DNA of 64,000 bases from JAAYHV01 sp964400515 (GTDB lineage: Bacteria; Bacillota; Clostridia; Peptostreptococcales; Anaerovoracaceae): assembly GCA_964400515.1 (NCBI GenBank), contig CAYNTJ010000010.1, forward strand, positions 1 to 64,000, read 5' to 3'. Position 1 is the first letter of the stretch, and the number at the start of each line of letters is the position of its first letter. The position numbers and the translations under genes are program-made. Below the pieces are notes generated by a model. The model did no database searches. It was not told the origin of the DNA and saw only the letters and a list, made by a program, of their open reading frames with translations. Positions 44,815 through 54,669 of this stretch are shown piece by piece.

Positions 44815-44862
44815 TAATTCCCCCTACTTTCTTTGTACTAAAATAAATACATTGATATTCAT

Positions 44863-44891
44863 ATTATATGTAAGAATAGGGGCTTAGTCAA
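44863..44891 (-). promoter_or_regulatory. Promoter of gltBD
   Basis: On the minus strand TTGACT and TATAAT are 17 nt apart, close to consensus; the leader is about 40 nt. Confidence 0.82.
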
Positions 44892-44975
44892 GGGAATTTG
44901 TTTAAAAATATAAAATAAATTGGAATTAGTTGTAAAAAATACCAATAATAATTACATAAAATGGGTAATTCGTGG

Positions 44976-45004
44976 TTGTTAAAATGCCTTGTATGGAATA
45001 TAAT
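44976..45004 (+). promoter_or_regulatory. Promoter of the 5'-nucleotidase gene
   Basis: TTGTTA and TATAAT are 17 nt apart; an AAGGAG ribosome site follows at about 45021. Confidence 0.72.
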
Positions 45005-45033
45005 TAGAATATATTGTTATTAAGGAGCAGATT

Positions 45034-45936
45034 ATGTCATTAAATTTGGAAAACACATTGGTTGTGGGAATATCTTCTAGGGCGCTGTTTGATTTGGAAG
45101 AAGCAAACAAAATATATGAAGAAAAAGGTCTAAGAGAGTATTCGAAATATCAAATAGAAAATGAAAAGGTAATTTTAAAACCGGGTTCCGGATTTCAGCT
45201 TGTCAAAGCCCTCCATAATTTAAATACCATAACAGATGGAAGAAGATTGACGGAAATAGTGATAATGTCAAGAAACAGTGCCGACACAAGCCTAAGGGTT
45301 TTTAATTCCATAGAACACTATGGACTTGATATAACAAGAGCTGCTTTGGTGGGAGGCGGAAATATGGCGCCATATTTGGAAGCTTTTAATACGGATCTGT
45401 TTTTATCCGCAAATGAAGAAGATGTAAAGGAAGCGGTGAATGCAAATGTGGCTTCAGGATTAATATGTACCGATTCCAATTTCAATATAGATACAAGCAA
45501 ACCCATAGACAAAATAAAGATAGCCTTTGACGGAGATGCGGTTATTTTTTCCGATGAATCGGAAAGAATATATAAAGAAAAGGGTTTAGAGGCTTTTATC
45601 GAACATGAAAAGAAAAATGCCAATAATCCTCTGCCGGAAGGACCCTTCGCGAAGCTTTTAAAAACGATTTCATTTATACAGAGGGAATTCGGGGAAAATG
45701 CACCGATTAGAACGGCTTTGGTTACAGCCAGAAATTCCCTGGCACAGGAAAGGGTTATTAGGACGCTGATGGCATGGGATGTAAGGGTTGATGAAGCGTT
45801 TTTCTTAGGGGGAGTAGAAAAAAGCAAGGTTTTGGAATCCTTTGGAGCTAACATTTTTTTCGATGACCAATATGTGCATGTAAATCCGGCATCTAAGGTG
45901 GTGCCATCGGCAAGAGTACCATACAAAGGGGAATAG
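45034..45936 (+). CDS. Cytosolic 5'-nucleotidase (NT5C1-like)
   Basis: A 300-residue HAD-type 5'-nucleotidase of the family related to eukaryotic cytosolic nucleotidase IA, dephosphorylating AMP or IMP. Family segments include VVGISSRALFDLEEAN at the N-terminus, IVIMSRNSADTSLRVF near 80, IAFDGDAVIFSDESE near 165 with the nucleophile-type Asp pair, and FLGGVEKSKVLESFGANIFFDDQ near 260-282. It abuts hybrid kinase 3 with no gap, so the two are cotranscribed and probably coupled. The pairing of a nucleotidase with a PAS kinase is unusual. Confidence 0.88.
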   Translation: MSLNLENTLVVGISSRALFDLEEANKIYEEKGLREYSKYQIENEKVILKPGSGFQLVKALHNLNTITDGRRLTEIVIMSRNSADTSLRVFNSIEHYGLDITRAALVGGGNMAPYLEAFNTDLFLSANEEDVKEAVNANVASGLICTDSNFNIDTSKPIDKIKIAFDGDAVIFSDESERIYKEKGLEAFIEHEKKNANNPLPEGPFAKLLKTISFIQREFGENAPIRTALVTARNSLAQERVIRTLMAWDVRVDEAFFLGGVEKSKVLESFGANIFFDDQYVHVNPASKVVPSARVPYKGE

Positions 45937-48900
45937 ATGGTTAGAGAAACAAATCAGATTGAGATAATAAAAGATAAATACAAGGATTTGCCCATGGCAC
46001 TTGCGGTATATAAACTACAAAACGATGATATGGTTCCTGTGGTTTGTTCTTCCGGTGTTTATGAATTGCTGAATTCCAATAGGAGTAAGATTAATTACAG
46101 GCTGGATGAAATTATCGGCAAGGAAAATCATGAGAAGCTTATGCAAAGCATAAAAGAGTTCCTAAAAGGCGAAGTGGGAAAGGTTCATATCTTTAATCAT
46201 ATTTCAAATGATAATAACATAATTGTCAGCTGTGAGTTTTTTTTGAAAGAGATGGAAGAAGAAAATTATGTTTTTTTGCAGATGAGTTTGATAGATGAGA
46301 TAACGGACAACTTACCGGTTAATATTACAATTTATGAAACTGAGGATGGTGTTGAACTAAAGCTTATAAAGGTTTCAAAATTCTATTCAATGATGCTGGG
46401 GGTGCAGCCGGAGGTTCATTTTAATGAGATGAAAAAAAATCCGTTTAATGAGGTGCATCAGGAAGATGTGGATTCGTTAAAAAATGATATAAAGGAAAAT
46501 ATTGATAAAGGCAATGATGAATATGAAAAGGTTTTAAGATATTGGAACAGAAAAACAGGAAGTTATAAAAATGTAAAAATTATTATTAAAATATTAAACT
46601 CCTTGGATAATAAGAAGCTGCTGATTGTCAACCATATAGATATGGATTCCCAATATCAAGCGGAAAAAAATCTTTTGCTGGCCATCAAATATAGCAGATT
46701 ACAGTATATGGAATGGGATTTTATAGATAATATACTTTCCATTAAGGAGTATATGAAGGGCAGCGGTTATAAAAGCATTAAAATTAAGGACTTTTATTCC
46801 AAGGAGAAGCTTTCTAAAATAATACATAAGTTATACGTGGATGTCTATTTTGATGAGCTAACTAAATTGATTGAAGGAAAGCAAGATGAAACTGTAATTG
46901 ATAATATTTGTTTAAACAGTGAAGGAATTTTTGAATGGCAAAGACATAACCTTTTGGTAACGGACAGAGATTCCATGGGTAATCCTATAAAAATAATCGG
47001 AACATCTTCCCCTATAAATGAGCAAAAGGAAATGGAAGAAAGATTAACAACCATATTGACCCAGTACGGATTAACAACCTGGTTATATTATCCTAGGAAA
47101 GATATGGGAATCATTTTAAACAGTACAGATAATGAATATGATAATACCGTGCATGAGAATTTTCCGGATGAATTTCTTAGTGATAAGAAAATTTTCCGGG
47201 AGGACAGGCCAAAGGTAAATGAAGCCTATAATAGAGTTAAGGCAGGAGAACCTAATGTTAAATACTTGATGAGAGTGGATAAGGGAAGCGGATGGCGATG
47301 GTTAGAAACAAATTATACCAGCGTATTCAATGAAGAAGGAGAAGTGCTTTATGCCATCGGATCATCTAGGGATGTAACGGAAGAGGTGAATTTAAGAAAA
47401 GAATATTATGATGCCTTTGAATTATATAAGAATATAAATGCTGAAATAGAGACGGCAACTATAATAGATTTAAATGAGAATAAAGTGGTTTCCACGGCGG
47501 GAACCGCCAATATTTTTGATGAATATAAGGGCGTGGCTTATGATAAGATAATTGAAAAACTGGCGGGATTTGCGGCAAAGAAGGAAGATGAAGAGTGGAT
47601 TTTAAAATTTAAAGGAGAAAATGCTATTGATTTATATAATTCAGGAGAAAGGAGCTTTAGCAGAGAAATAATGTTTTTGGCGCCGGAAGGCCAGTTATAC
47701 TTCATAGAAAAAGTCCGACTTATAAAGAATCCGGAAAATGGGAATATAATGATGTTTTTTACTGCAAATGATACTACTAAAGGTCATGAGGTAAATACAT
47801 TTTTGAAATTTTTGGCAAGTAATCGGTATGATTTTGCCGCTATCGTAAATCTTTCAAACAAAGCTTATAACTATATCTACTATTATCCTAAGCCTAAAGA
47901 TAAAAGGAATTTTACAACGGTCCACGGCAAAGGGTTTTTTGAAGCCGGGAAAAGCAGATTGATAAAATATCTGGGTGAAAGTAGGGCAACGGAGATTATT
48001 GATTTTATTAATCCTGAAGTTATTATTAAAAAACTAAATGAGGAAGATGAATACACCTATATTTATCACAGCTTTGAAGGAGAAAAAAAGCTAAACAAGA
48101 AATTGATATTTAAATACTACGACAAAGAAAGCTTGGATGTGGGAATAATCCAGCAGGATGTTACCGAGGACTTTAAGATAGAAAAGAGACGTAGGGAGGT
48201 TATTTCTGAAGCCTTTGAAGAAGTAAAAAAAGCCAATGATACTAAAAATGAATTTTTAAGTCGTATGAGTCATGATATGAGGACGCCTATGAATGCTATT
48301 ATAGGGATGTCTGAATTCGGGCTGCAGGAAGTGACGGATGAAAAGGCAAGGGAATATTTTTCTCAAATCAAGGCATCTTCAGTTTATTTAATGGGCCTAT
48401 TAAATGATATTTTGGATATGCAAAGACTAGAAGCGGGTAATATTGAATTAAAACCGGAAATTGTTAATTTAAATGAATGCATGATCAACAATATCAATAT
48501 AATAAAGGTTAGAGCATCGGAAAAGAATATTATACTAAAAACCACATTTAATAATGATATAAATATTAAATATATTTATGTAGACATATTGAGGCTTAAT
48601 CAGATACTATTAAATATTTTAAATAATGCCATCAAATATACGAAAAGTGGTGGTATGGTAAGCTGGAATATTGAGTATCTTCTTACAAAAGAAGGCTATA
48701 TAGTCAATCACACCATAGAAGATAATGGCATCGGTATGAGTGAGGAATACTTAAAGGATTTGTATACTCCTTTTGTAAGGGCAAAGAATAAATATGTAGA
48801 TCAAAGCGAAGGGGTTGGACTTGGCCTTGCCATAAGTAAGAAGCTGGTGGATGCCATGGGAGGGAACCTTGATTGCAAGAGCAGCTTGGGAAAAGGCACG

Positions 48901-49359
48901 GTATTTAATATAATACTTCCCATTGAAATACCGGAGGAAGCAGACATAAAAAAAGCTTTAAAGAATAATAATGTTAAACTGAATTGCGAAAACAATTTGA
49001 TAGGTAAACGAATTCTTTTATGTGAGGATGTGGAGATAAACAGTAGAATAGTAGCTAAAATGTTAAATCCTTTGGGAGTAATACTAACTGTGGCAAAGGA
49101 CGGTAAAGAAGGCTTGGGATTAGTGGAAAAGAATGAATATGATTTAATCTTGATGGATATTCATATGCCGGTAATGGATGGACTTTTGGCAACTGAAAAA
49201 ATAAGAGAATTTGATAAAATGACCCCAATCGTTGCTTTGTCAGCCAATGCTTACAGTAAAGATGTGGAAAACTCTTTAAAAGCAGGGATGAATTCCCATT
49301 TATCAAAACCGGTGGACAGGAATGAACTGATTAGTGAAATATGCAATTTAACAAGATAG
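45937..49359 (+). CDS. Hybrid sensor kinase 3: multiple PAS domains, HisKA-HATPase, REC
   Basis: An 1140-residue soluble hybrid kinase. Its first 740 residues hold about five PAS-like modules, with clear PAC ends such as EVLYAIGSSRDVTEEV near 480. The kinase core has His779 in MSHDMRTPMNA, NILNNAIKYT, DNGIGMS and GVGLGLAISKK; the receiver has Asp1074 in MDIHMPVMDG. The middle PAS modules align along their length with the broken kinase 4. It has no ribosome site of its own beyond the nucleotidase end (stop and start are adjacent), suggesting translational coupling. A terminator follows. Confidence 0.88.
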   Translation: MVRETNQIEIIKDKYKDLPMALAVYKLQNDDMVPVVCSSGVYELLNSNRSKINYRLDEIIGKENHEKLMQSIKEFLKGEVGKVHIFNHISNDNNIIVSCEFFLKEMEEENYVFLQMSLIDEITDNLPVNITIYETEDGVELKLIKVSKFYSMMLGVQPEVHFNEMKKNPFNEVHQEDVDSLKNDIKENIDKGNDEYEKVLRYWNRKTGSYKNVKIIIKILNSLDNKKLLIVNHIDMDSQYQAEKNLLLAIKYSRLQYMEWDFIDNILSIKEYMKGSGYKSIKIKDFYSKEKLSKIIHKLYVDVYFDELTKLIEGKQDETVIDNICLNSEGIFEWQRHNLLVTDRDSMGNPIKIIGTSSPINEQKEMEERLTTILTQYGLTTWLYYPRKDMGIILNSTDNEYDNTVHENFPDEFLSDKKIFREDRPKVNEAYNRVKAGEPNVKYLMRVDKGSGWRWLETNYTSVFNEEGEVLYAIGSSRDVTEEVNLRKEYYDAFELYKNINAEIETATIIDLNENKVVSTAGTANIFDEYKGVAYDKIIEKLAGFAAKKEDEEWILKFKGENAIDLYNSGERSFSREIMFLAPEGQLYFIEKVRLIKNPENGNIMMFFTANDTTKGHEVNTFLKFLASNRYDFAAIVNLSNKAYNYIYYYPKPKDKRNFTTVHGKGFFEAGKSRLIKYLGESRATEIIDFINPEVIIKKLNEEDEYTYIYHSFEGEKKLNKKLIFKYYDKESLDVGIIQQDVTEDFKIEKRRREVISEAFEEVKKANDTKNEFLSRMSHDMRTPMNAIIGMSEFGLQEVTDEKAREYFSQIKASSVYLMGLLNDILDMQRLEAGNIELKPEIVNLNECMINNINIIKVRASEKNIILKTTFNNDINIKYIYVDILRLNQILLNILNNAIKYTKSGGMVSWNIEYLLTKEGYIVNHTIEDNGIGMSEEYLKDLYTPFVRAKNKYVDQSEGVGLGLAISKKLVDAMGGNLDCKSSLGKGTVFNIILPIEIPEEADIKKALKNNNVKLNCENNLIGKRILLCEDVEINSRIVAKMLNPLGVILTVAKDGKEGLGLVEKNEYDLILMDIHMPVMDGLLATEKIREFDKMTPIVALSANAYSKDVENSLKAGMNSHLSKPVDRNELISEICNLTR

Positions 49360-49376
49360 CCCTAATAGGCTATCTT
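49353..49376. terminator. Bidirectional terminator between kinase 3 and the decarboxylase gene
   Basis: AAGATAGCC pairs with GGCTATCTT around CTAATA; it overlaps both convergent stop codons. Confidence 0.8.
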
Positions 49377-50762
49377 TTGTCCTTGCTTTTTAAATTCTGC
49401 CACACATATATCTATATCATCGTAGGTGGTCATATAATTTGATAAACTGATTCTTATTATTGATTTGCCTTTCCATTTGGAAGCACCCAACCATAAAATA
49501 CCGGAATGCTGCAGGCGGTTTGCCAAATCGTTAGTTGCCTCATCATTTATGTAATATACCGAAATTTGATTAAATACCACTTCGTTTAATATTTCAAAAC
49601 CGTTATTTTCCAATTCTTTAGCAAAATATTTGGCCTTTTCATGCAATTCCTTTACAAGTTCCTTAACTCCGGCTTTGCCCAATGCCTTTAAACAGGCCCA
49701 CATATCAACGCCCCGGGCTCTTCTGCTCATTTCAGGAGTATACATCATATTATCCCTATCGTTACTTAGTATAATATAATCCCCGGTCATGTGCATAGCC
49801 TCAATCAGTGCTTCCTTGTTTTTACATAATACCAACCCTATATCATAGGTCATATTAAGGGTTTTATGACCGTCGGTATTGTAGCTGTCTGCCAGCTCAA
49901 GACCTTTTGTCAAATGCTTCATTTCATCATTGGCTCTGGCCCATAATCCTATGGCACCATCAACATGTACCCAGGCGCCTGCCTTGTGAGCTTTATCACA
50001 GGCTGTCTTAAAATCATCAAAGGAACCGGAATGAAGATTTCCTGCCTGAAGAATAAGTATTGTCCTATTATCCATCTCAGGAAGTAAATCCATTCTCATG
50101 GAACCATTATCATCTGTGGGTACGGTTATAATGTTCTCCTGTCCGAGTCCTAAGACGGATAACATCTTGACATCGGTGGAATGAACCTCTTCACTTGCTA
50201 TAATCTTTAGTTTTGGCGCACCGTACAAGCCCTTTTTAACAACATCCCAACCCATTCTTTTTAATAGGCAATTTCTTCCCGCGGCTAAACCGCACATAAT
50301 GGCCAAGCTGCTGCCGGTAACAAAGCCTATAGCTGTTTCTTCGGGGAAACCAAGTAGCTGGTTTATCCACTTTTCTGAGATTTCTTCCAGCTTTGATGTT
50401 ATGGGTGAATGTACATACATGGCACTGTTTTGATCCCAAGCTTCCGTAAGCCATCTTGTTGCCAAAACAGGAGTCATATTGCCCCCTACCACGAAACCAA
50501 AATATCTGCCTCCGGTTTGGGATACCGTAGCCCTGCTGCCGTAATCCTTAAGCAATTTTAATATTTCATCCGTGTCTGTTGGATCATTTGGCATGTTTTC
50601 ATCAAAAATTTCCAAAGCTTTTATATTTTCTTCTTTTGGGAATACTGGGATTTCAGATAATGAATCCAAGTAAGCTATAGAATAGTCATAGGATTTTTTC
50701 AATTGGGATTTATAGTCACTTTTTCTCAGAGCCTCTATTATTGTGCCGGTATATTTTTCCAT
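49362..50762 (-). CDS. PLP-dependent group II amino-acid decarboxylase
   Basis: A 466-residue PLP enzyme of the aromatic-amino-acid/glutamate/tyrosine decarboxylase family. FVTGSSLAIMCGLAAGRN near 148 is the phosphate-binding segment, AWVHVDGAIGLWA near 260 holds the PLP-binding Asp, and TDGHKTLNM near 305 carries the Schiff-base Lys. I chose ATG 50762 because AGAGGTG lies just upstream; a GTG at 50768 is in that ribosome site. The substrate is not evident, and aspartate-aminotransferase-like or aldolase activity is also possible in this fold. No amine exchanger is adjacent. It follows the pilin-like gene by 9 nt on the same strand. Confidence 0.85.
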   Translation of the reverse strand: MEKYTGTIIEALRKSDYKSQLKKSYDYSIAYLDSLSEIPVFPKEENIKALEIFDENMPNDPTDTDEILKLLKDYGSRATVSQTGGRYFGFVVGGNMTPVLATRWLTEAWDQNSAMYVHSPITSKLEEISEKWINQLLGFPEETAIGFVTGSSLAIMCGLAAGRNCLLKRMGWDVVKKGLYGAPKLKIIASEEVHSTDVKMLSVLGLGQENIITVPTDDNGSMRMDLLPEMDNRTILILQAGNLHSGSFDDFKTACDKAHKAGAWVHVDGAIGLWARANDEMKHLTKGLELADSYNTDGHKTLNMTYDIGLVLCKNKEALIEAMHMTGDYIILSNDRDNMMYTPEMSRRARGVDMWACLKALGKAGVKELVKELHEKAKYFAKELENNGFEILNEVVFNQISVYYINDEATNDLANRLQHSGILWLGASKWKGKSIIRISLSNYMTTYDDIDICVAEFKKQGQKIAY

Positions 50763-50771
50763 TTTCACCTC

Positions 50772-51368
50772 TTATTGATTGGGAGCAGGTTTGGAATAGT
50801 ATTCGCTAGACCATCCACCCTTATAGTATTCATCATTGACTGAGCCGTTGGGCTTGTATGTATAATCATCATCAGTGTATGGAGAGACGACGATTTTTCC
50901 CTGTTCATTTCTGTAAATCTTTATCATGTAAGCTTTATCCTTATGGGCATTTGCGCAGAAATGAATTTTTTCTCCATCAATTACTTCATCGAGTCTTTTC
51001 AAAATTTTAGAATCCCGCGGACAAATTACGTTGTTGCTTTCGTCATATAGATGCCAAACCGTATAACCCTTGTTTAAATAGTTGGGATGATCACTCAAAG
51101 CTATGGCGATATCCACATCGTAATAGGTATTGCCATCTGAATCGAAATCAGCTGCAAGTTCATCATAGCATTGGGTATCGTTTATTATTACATTAATAGC
51201 CCTTATGGTTTCATTTACAAGGTGTCTATCCTTTGCAATTCTACAGCTTTCCACATGATTAATATAGACCGCTGTAAATATTCCCGTCAAAACAACAATT
51301 ATTACAACAACTATCAAAAGCTCCACTAGGGTAAAGCCTTTATTTCTATCCTCGATTGATTTATTCAT
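50772..51368 (-). CDS. Type IV pilin-like prepilin protein
   Basis: A 198-residue protein with a perfect type III (prepilin) signal: positively charged leader, then G|FTLVELLIVVVIIVVL with Glu at +5. Cleavage by a prepilin peptidase is expected after Gly11. The C-terminal domain is polar and has four cysteines that may form disulfides and a Pro/Tyr-rich tail. No prepilin peptidase, PilB, PilC or other pilin is adjacent. It could be a pseudopilin or a minor pilin using machinery encoded elsewhere. It shares a strand with, and is probably cotranscribed with, the decarboxylase gene. Confidence 0.85.
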   Translation of the reverse strand: MNKSIEDRNKGFTLVELLIVVVIIVVLTGIFTAVYINHVESCRIAKDRHLVNETIRAINVIINDTQCYDELAADFDSDGNTYYDVDIAIALSDHPNYLNKGYTVWHLYDESNNVICPRDSKILKRLDEVIDGEKIHFCANAHKDKAYMIKIYRNEQGKIVVSPYTDDDYTYKPNGSVNDEYYKGGWSSEYYSKPAPNQ

Positions 51369-51466
51369 ATAATATCACACTCCCAAATGCATGGTAACAT
51401 TTTTGATAATTTTTATTCAACAAATTTTAAGATTTAATTGTTTAAATGTAATAATTAACCATTTGA

Positions 51467-51495
51467 TTGAAATTAATAGAAAAAAATCATATAAT
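51467..51495 (+). promoter_or_regulatory. Promoter of the FRG-kinase-nitrogenase-like gene string
   Basis: TTGAAA and a perfect TATAAT are 17 nt apart. No terminator is seen downstream until after 59824. Confidence 0.75.
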
Positions 51496-51533
51496 ATTAA
51501 TATGGAAATGCTGTTGATAAGAAAGGCAAAAAA

Positions 51534-52721
51534 ATGGAAGCAAAAAGTATAACTGTAGATAAAAAACAGGTAAAGAAAACCGAGATAAACAGCTTATCGG
51601 AATTTATCGATTTGATATCAAATCAGAAGGGTAAGTATACTTATTTCAGAGGTGAGGCAAATAGGTATAAGGATCTAAACGGATCAGCCTTTAGGCCATA
51701 TAACGGTGGAGAAAACAAAGAAAAAGAGTTTCCTTTTCTGGAAATGATGAACGAATTCAAAAGGTCGGTGTGGAACAATATCGATGACAATACTAAAAAT
51801 ACCTTTTTACCCTTTTGCCAGCATTACGGCATACCGTCAAATCTGGTGGATATAAGTTCATCCCCTTTAACCGCCCTTTATTTTGCCTGTAAGGAGGGAA
51901 AGGAAAAGAACATCAGACAAGATGATTTCCCTTTGGATAATTGCGGATATGTGTATGAGTTTTCTGCTAATCATATGGTAAAAATAACGGAGCTTATAGA
52001 TAAGCTTGATGATGATAATTTTTTGATTGAAATAAGCTTGGATAATTCGGACTTCATATATGATTTTACAAGAATCATGTATGACTTTGAAAAAAGAAAC
52101 AGAAATGGATTCTATAATCTTTTCAAGCAGCTTTTAAGTGACTATAGGGATAATGGTGATTTGGAAAATCTCACAAAGTCAGAAAAATTTAACAGTGCTA
52201 TCCATGAGCATAAAGAGTTACCTTTACCAAGGGCGGAAAGCTTCTATGAAATAATAAATGATGATAATTGGATAGAATTATTAGCATTGGATGAGACCAT
52301 GGGAAAAGTTTCGGAGATGAGACCATTTTGCGATGCCGTATATTGCAACTCGGTCTTTTATTTAACCCTACTAAGAAGACATATAAGATTCATCTTGGAT
52401 TTTCAGGAATATGTTACCTATATCAACGGGATGCCTTTATTTATTTACGATCCCATACTATCCTTTAGCAGAGCGGTTAACCAAAAAAGTGTATTTATAT
52501 ATCAAGGATTTTTGAGTTATGATGATGATATATATAATCATCATGTTTTGCCTTTACAAAGAATAATGCCGGATGAGGTAATAGTTGTTAAGGATAAGGA
52601 AAAAATATTAGAGGAACTGGATTATCTGGGTATTAATGAAGAGTTCATATATAACGATTTCGATACCATAGCAAAGTCTATTAAAAAGAAGTATTCAACA
52701 TTGATTAACAGCAGGAAATAG
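51534..52721 (+). CDS. FRG-domain protein
   Basis: A 395-residue protein with the FRG domain in its N-terminal part. TYFRGEANRYKDLNGSAFRP (about 36-55) and FCQHYGIPSNLVDISSSPLTALYFACKEG (about 100-128) are its hallmarks. FRG proteins occur in defence and nucleotide-related contexts but their activity is not firmly assigned; the domain may be ADP-ribosyltransferase-like. The rest is not recognised. It has an AAAGGC ribosome site and its own promoter, and it precedes kinase 4 by 9 nt. Confidence 0.82.
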   Translation: MEAKSITVDKKQVKKTEINSLSEFIDLISNQKGKYTYFRGEANRYKDLNGSAFRPYNGGENKEKEFPFLEMMNEFKRSVWNNIDDNTKNTFLPFCQHYGIPSNLVDISSSPLTALYFACKEGKEKNIRQDDFPLDNCGYVYEFSANHMVKITELIDKLDDDNFLIEISLDNSDFIYDFTRIMYDFEKRNRNGFYNLFKQLLSDYRDNGDLENLTKSEKFNSAIHEHKELPLPRAESFYEIINDDNWIELLALDETMGKVSEMRPFCDAVYCNSVFYLTLLRRHIRFILDFQEYVTYINGMPLFIYDPILSFSRAVNQKSVFIYQGFLSYDDDIYNHHVLPLQRIMPDEVIVVKDKEKILEELDYLGINEEFIYNDFDTIAKSIKKKYSTLINSRK

Positions 52722-52730
52722 GAGTTTATT

Positions 52731-54437
52731 ATGAAAAATCATTATGTTTGCGATGATGGAGAGCATATCCGCATTTACGGTGGAGGAAGTGACCCTGTGG
52801 TAGTAATTGACATGGTAAATTGCGAGATACTGTATTTAAACCAAGCGGCACAAAGCAATTTAAGCGATAAGGCCTTTAAGCAGGGGATGAAATGCCATGA
52901 ATATTTCCATGATAAAAATATGATATGTGATTTTTGTGCGATTAAAAATACTGAAAAAATACCTAAAACCAGGGAGATATACGTTGAAGGTGTGGATAAA
53001 TATTTTTTGGCGCAGATAGAAAAAATAGACTGGAACGGAAGACGAGCAATAATTCAACATTTTAATGATATAACATTGGAAAAACAGTACGAAAAGATTA
53101 AAAACAATTTATCCATTGCAATCAAACATAGTGGAATGAACTATATTGAGTGGGATATGATAAATGACATAGCTTATCTTAAGCTGGTTCCCACGGATTT
53201 TCTGTATAAGGATAAGGTGATAGAAAACTTTACAGGGGTTCTCAAGGAATCGGGATATCTTTTGAAAGAAGATATAGACAGATACGAAAAGCAGCTATAT
53301 TCTCTGATAAAAGGAGAGATAGGCGAGTTAATAATAGAATCAAGGAGGATAACCCATAATAAAAAGTATGAATGGAGAAGATATTATATAACGGTAAACG
53401 AATGGGATGATAAGAAAAAACCAAAAAATGCGATTATATCATCCATAGCCATAAATGACATAAAAAAACTCGAGAAGGGATTTTCTGTGGTTTTAAAACA
53501 AAACGGCATAACATCATGGACATATAATCCAAATACCGGGGAAATATCTGATGTGCAAAACCCCATATTCGGAATAATTAATGATAAGGTAAAAAACGTA
53601 GAAGAACTTTACGATGACTATAAATTAGTACATCCATTAGATGTGGATGAACTTAAAAAGCTATACGAAAAAGTTGGCTCGGGAGAACAAAATGCCAATT
53701 GTATAATAAGGCTTAAGGTTGGGGATTCATATAAGTGGATTAATATTAATTACACCTCCATATTCGATAGGGATGGATCGGTGCTTTATTCCATAGGCTC
53801 CAGTTTTGACATGACAGAGGAAATGGAGCTTAAGCTTCAATATGATGAAGCCATTAAACTTTTCCGAGAATCCAGTGACAGTAATGACCTGGCTATTATG
53901 ATTGATATAACAGAAGGCAAAATAATTTCATACAATGGTAAATCTAAAATTACCGATTTTAGCACAACAAGCTATAATGAGTATTTGGAAGGTCTTAAGC
54001 AGCTGGCTTTACGAAAATCCGATATTGAGTGGTTTGAAAGTATTGGGCAAAAGAATATAATCAGTTTATATAATAAAGGGGAAAGAATAATTGAAAGGGA
54101 GCTTAATTTAAAAGCTGTTACCGGTATCAAATGGTATAGGGACAGGCTTAAAATGATTAAGAATCCCGATAATGGTCATTTAATACTGTTTATAACTACG
54201 GTGGATATTACCAATGAAAAGAAATTGGATGTATTAATAAACAATGTGGCAAATACCGAATTCGAAATGCTGATAACGGTTAACTTAAATGATGAAACCT
54301 TCATTATGTATTCAAAGGGAGGAAAGAATTACAGCGGCTATGATTTTTTCCAAAGGGCCAAAAAAATATTGATGATATCGATTATGATAAAAATAATTTG
54401 CTGCTGGATAAAATTACCGACAAGGATAAACTGTTAG
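52731..54437 (+). CDS. Kinase 4, N-terminal PAS fragment
   Basis: The ATG follows AGGAG, 9 nt after the FRG gene. This 568-residue frame holds about four PAS modules. The first is a short cysteine-containing one with CHEYFHDKNMICDFCAIKN near 59-77, a common sensory PAS form. The true product leaves this frame at the A7 tract; the last 25 or so residues (ISIMIKIICCWIKL...) are out-of-frame sequence. If made alone it would be a sensor without a kinase core. Confidence 0.75.
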   Translation: MKNHYVCDDGEHIRIYGGGSDPVVVIDMVNCEILYLNQAAQSNLSDKAFKQGMKCHEYFHDKNMICDFCAIKNTEKIPKTREIYVEGVDKYFLAQIEKIDWNGRRAIIQHFNDITLEKQYEKIKNNLSIAIKHSGMNYIEWDMINDIAYLKLVPTDFLYKDKVIENFTGVLKESGYLLKEDIDRYEKQLYSLIKGEIGELIIESRRITHNKKYEWRRYYITVNEWDDKKKPKNAIISSIAINDIKKLEKGFSVVLKQNGITSWTYNPNTGEISDVQNPIFGIINDKVKNVEELYDDYKLVHPLDVDELKKLYEKVGSGEQNANCIIRLKVGDSYKWININYTSIFDRDGSVLYSIGSSFDMTEEMELKLQYDEAIKLFRESSDSNDLAIMIDITEGKIISYNGKSKITDFSTTSYNEYLEGLKQLALRKSDIEWFESIGQKNIISLYNKGERIIERELNLKAVTGIKWYRDRLKMIKNPDNGHLILFITTVDITNEKKLDVLINNVANTEFEMLITVNLNDETFIMYSKGGKNYSGYDFFQRAKKILMISIMIKIICCWIKLPTRINC

Positions 54438-54669
54438 AGCTTTTAAATGGTGACAAATATGTTGATTATGTAAGTGTTAATGTTGATGGAATCAAATATC
54501 ATAAAAAGATTAACATAAATTATACAGATGAATTAAAGGATACAGTATGTATTTATGTTACTGACGTTTCCGATATATACAACAATGAACAGAAAAAAAT
54601 GCCGAACTTCGAATTGCAAAGGACGAGGCGGAAAAGGCCAATGCGGTTAAAACTGATTTCTTAGGCAAA

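Noticed and set aside
45318..45926. A 202-codon open frame on the minus strand inside the 5'-nucleotidase gene
   Set aside because: It is a shadow of a strongly supported gene, with low-complexity Ser/Leu-rich composition and no ribosome site.
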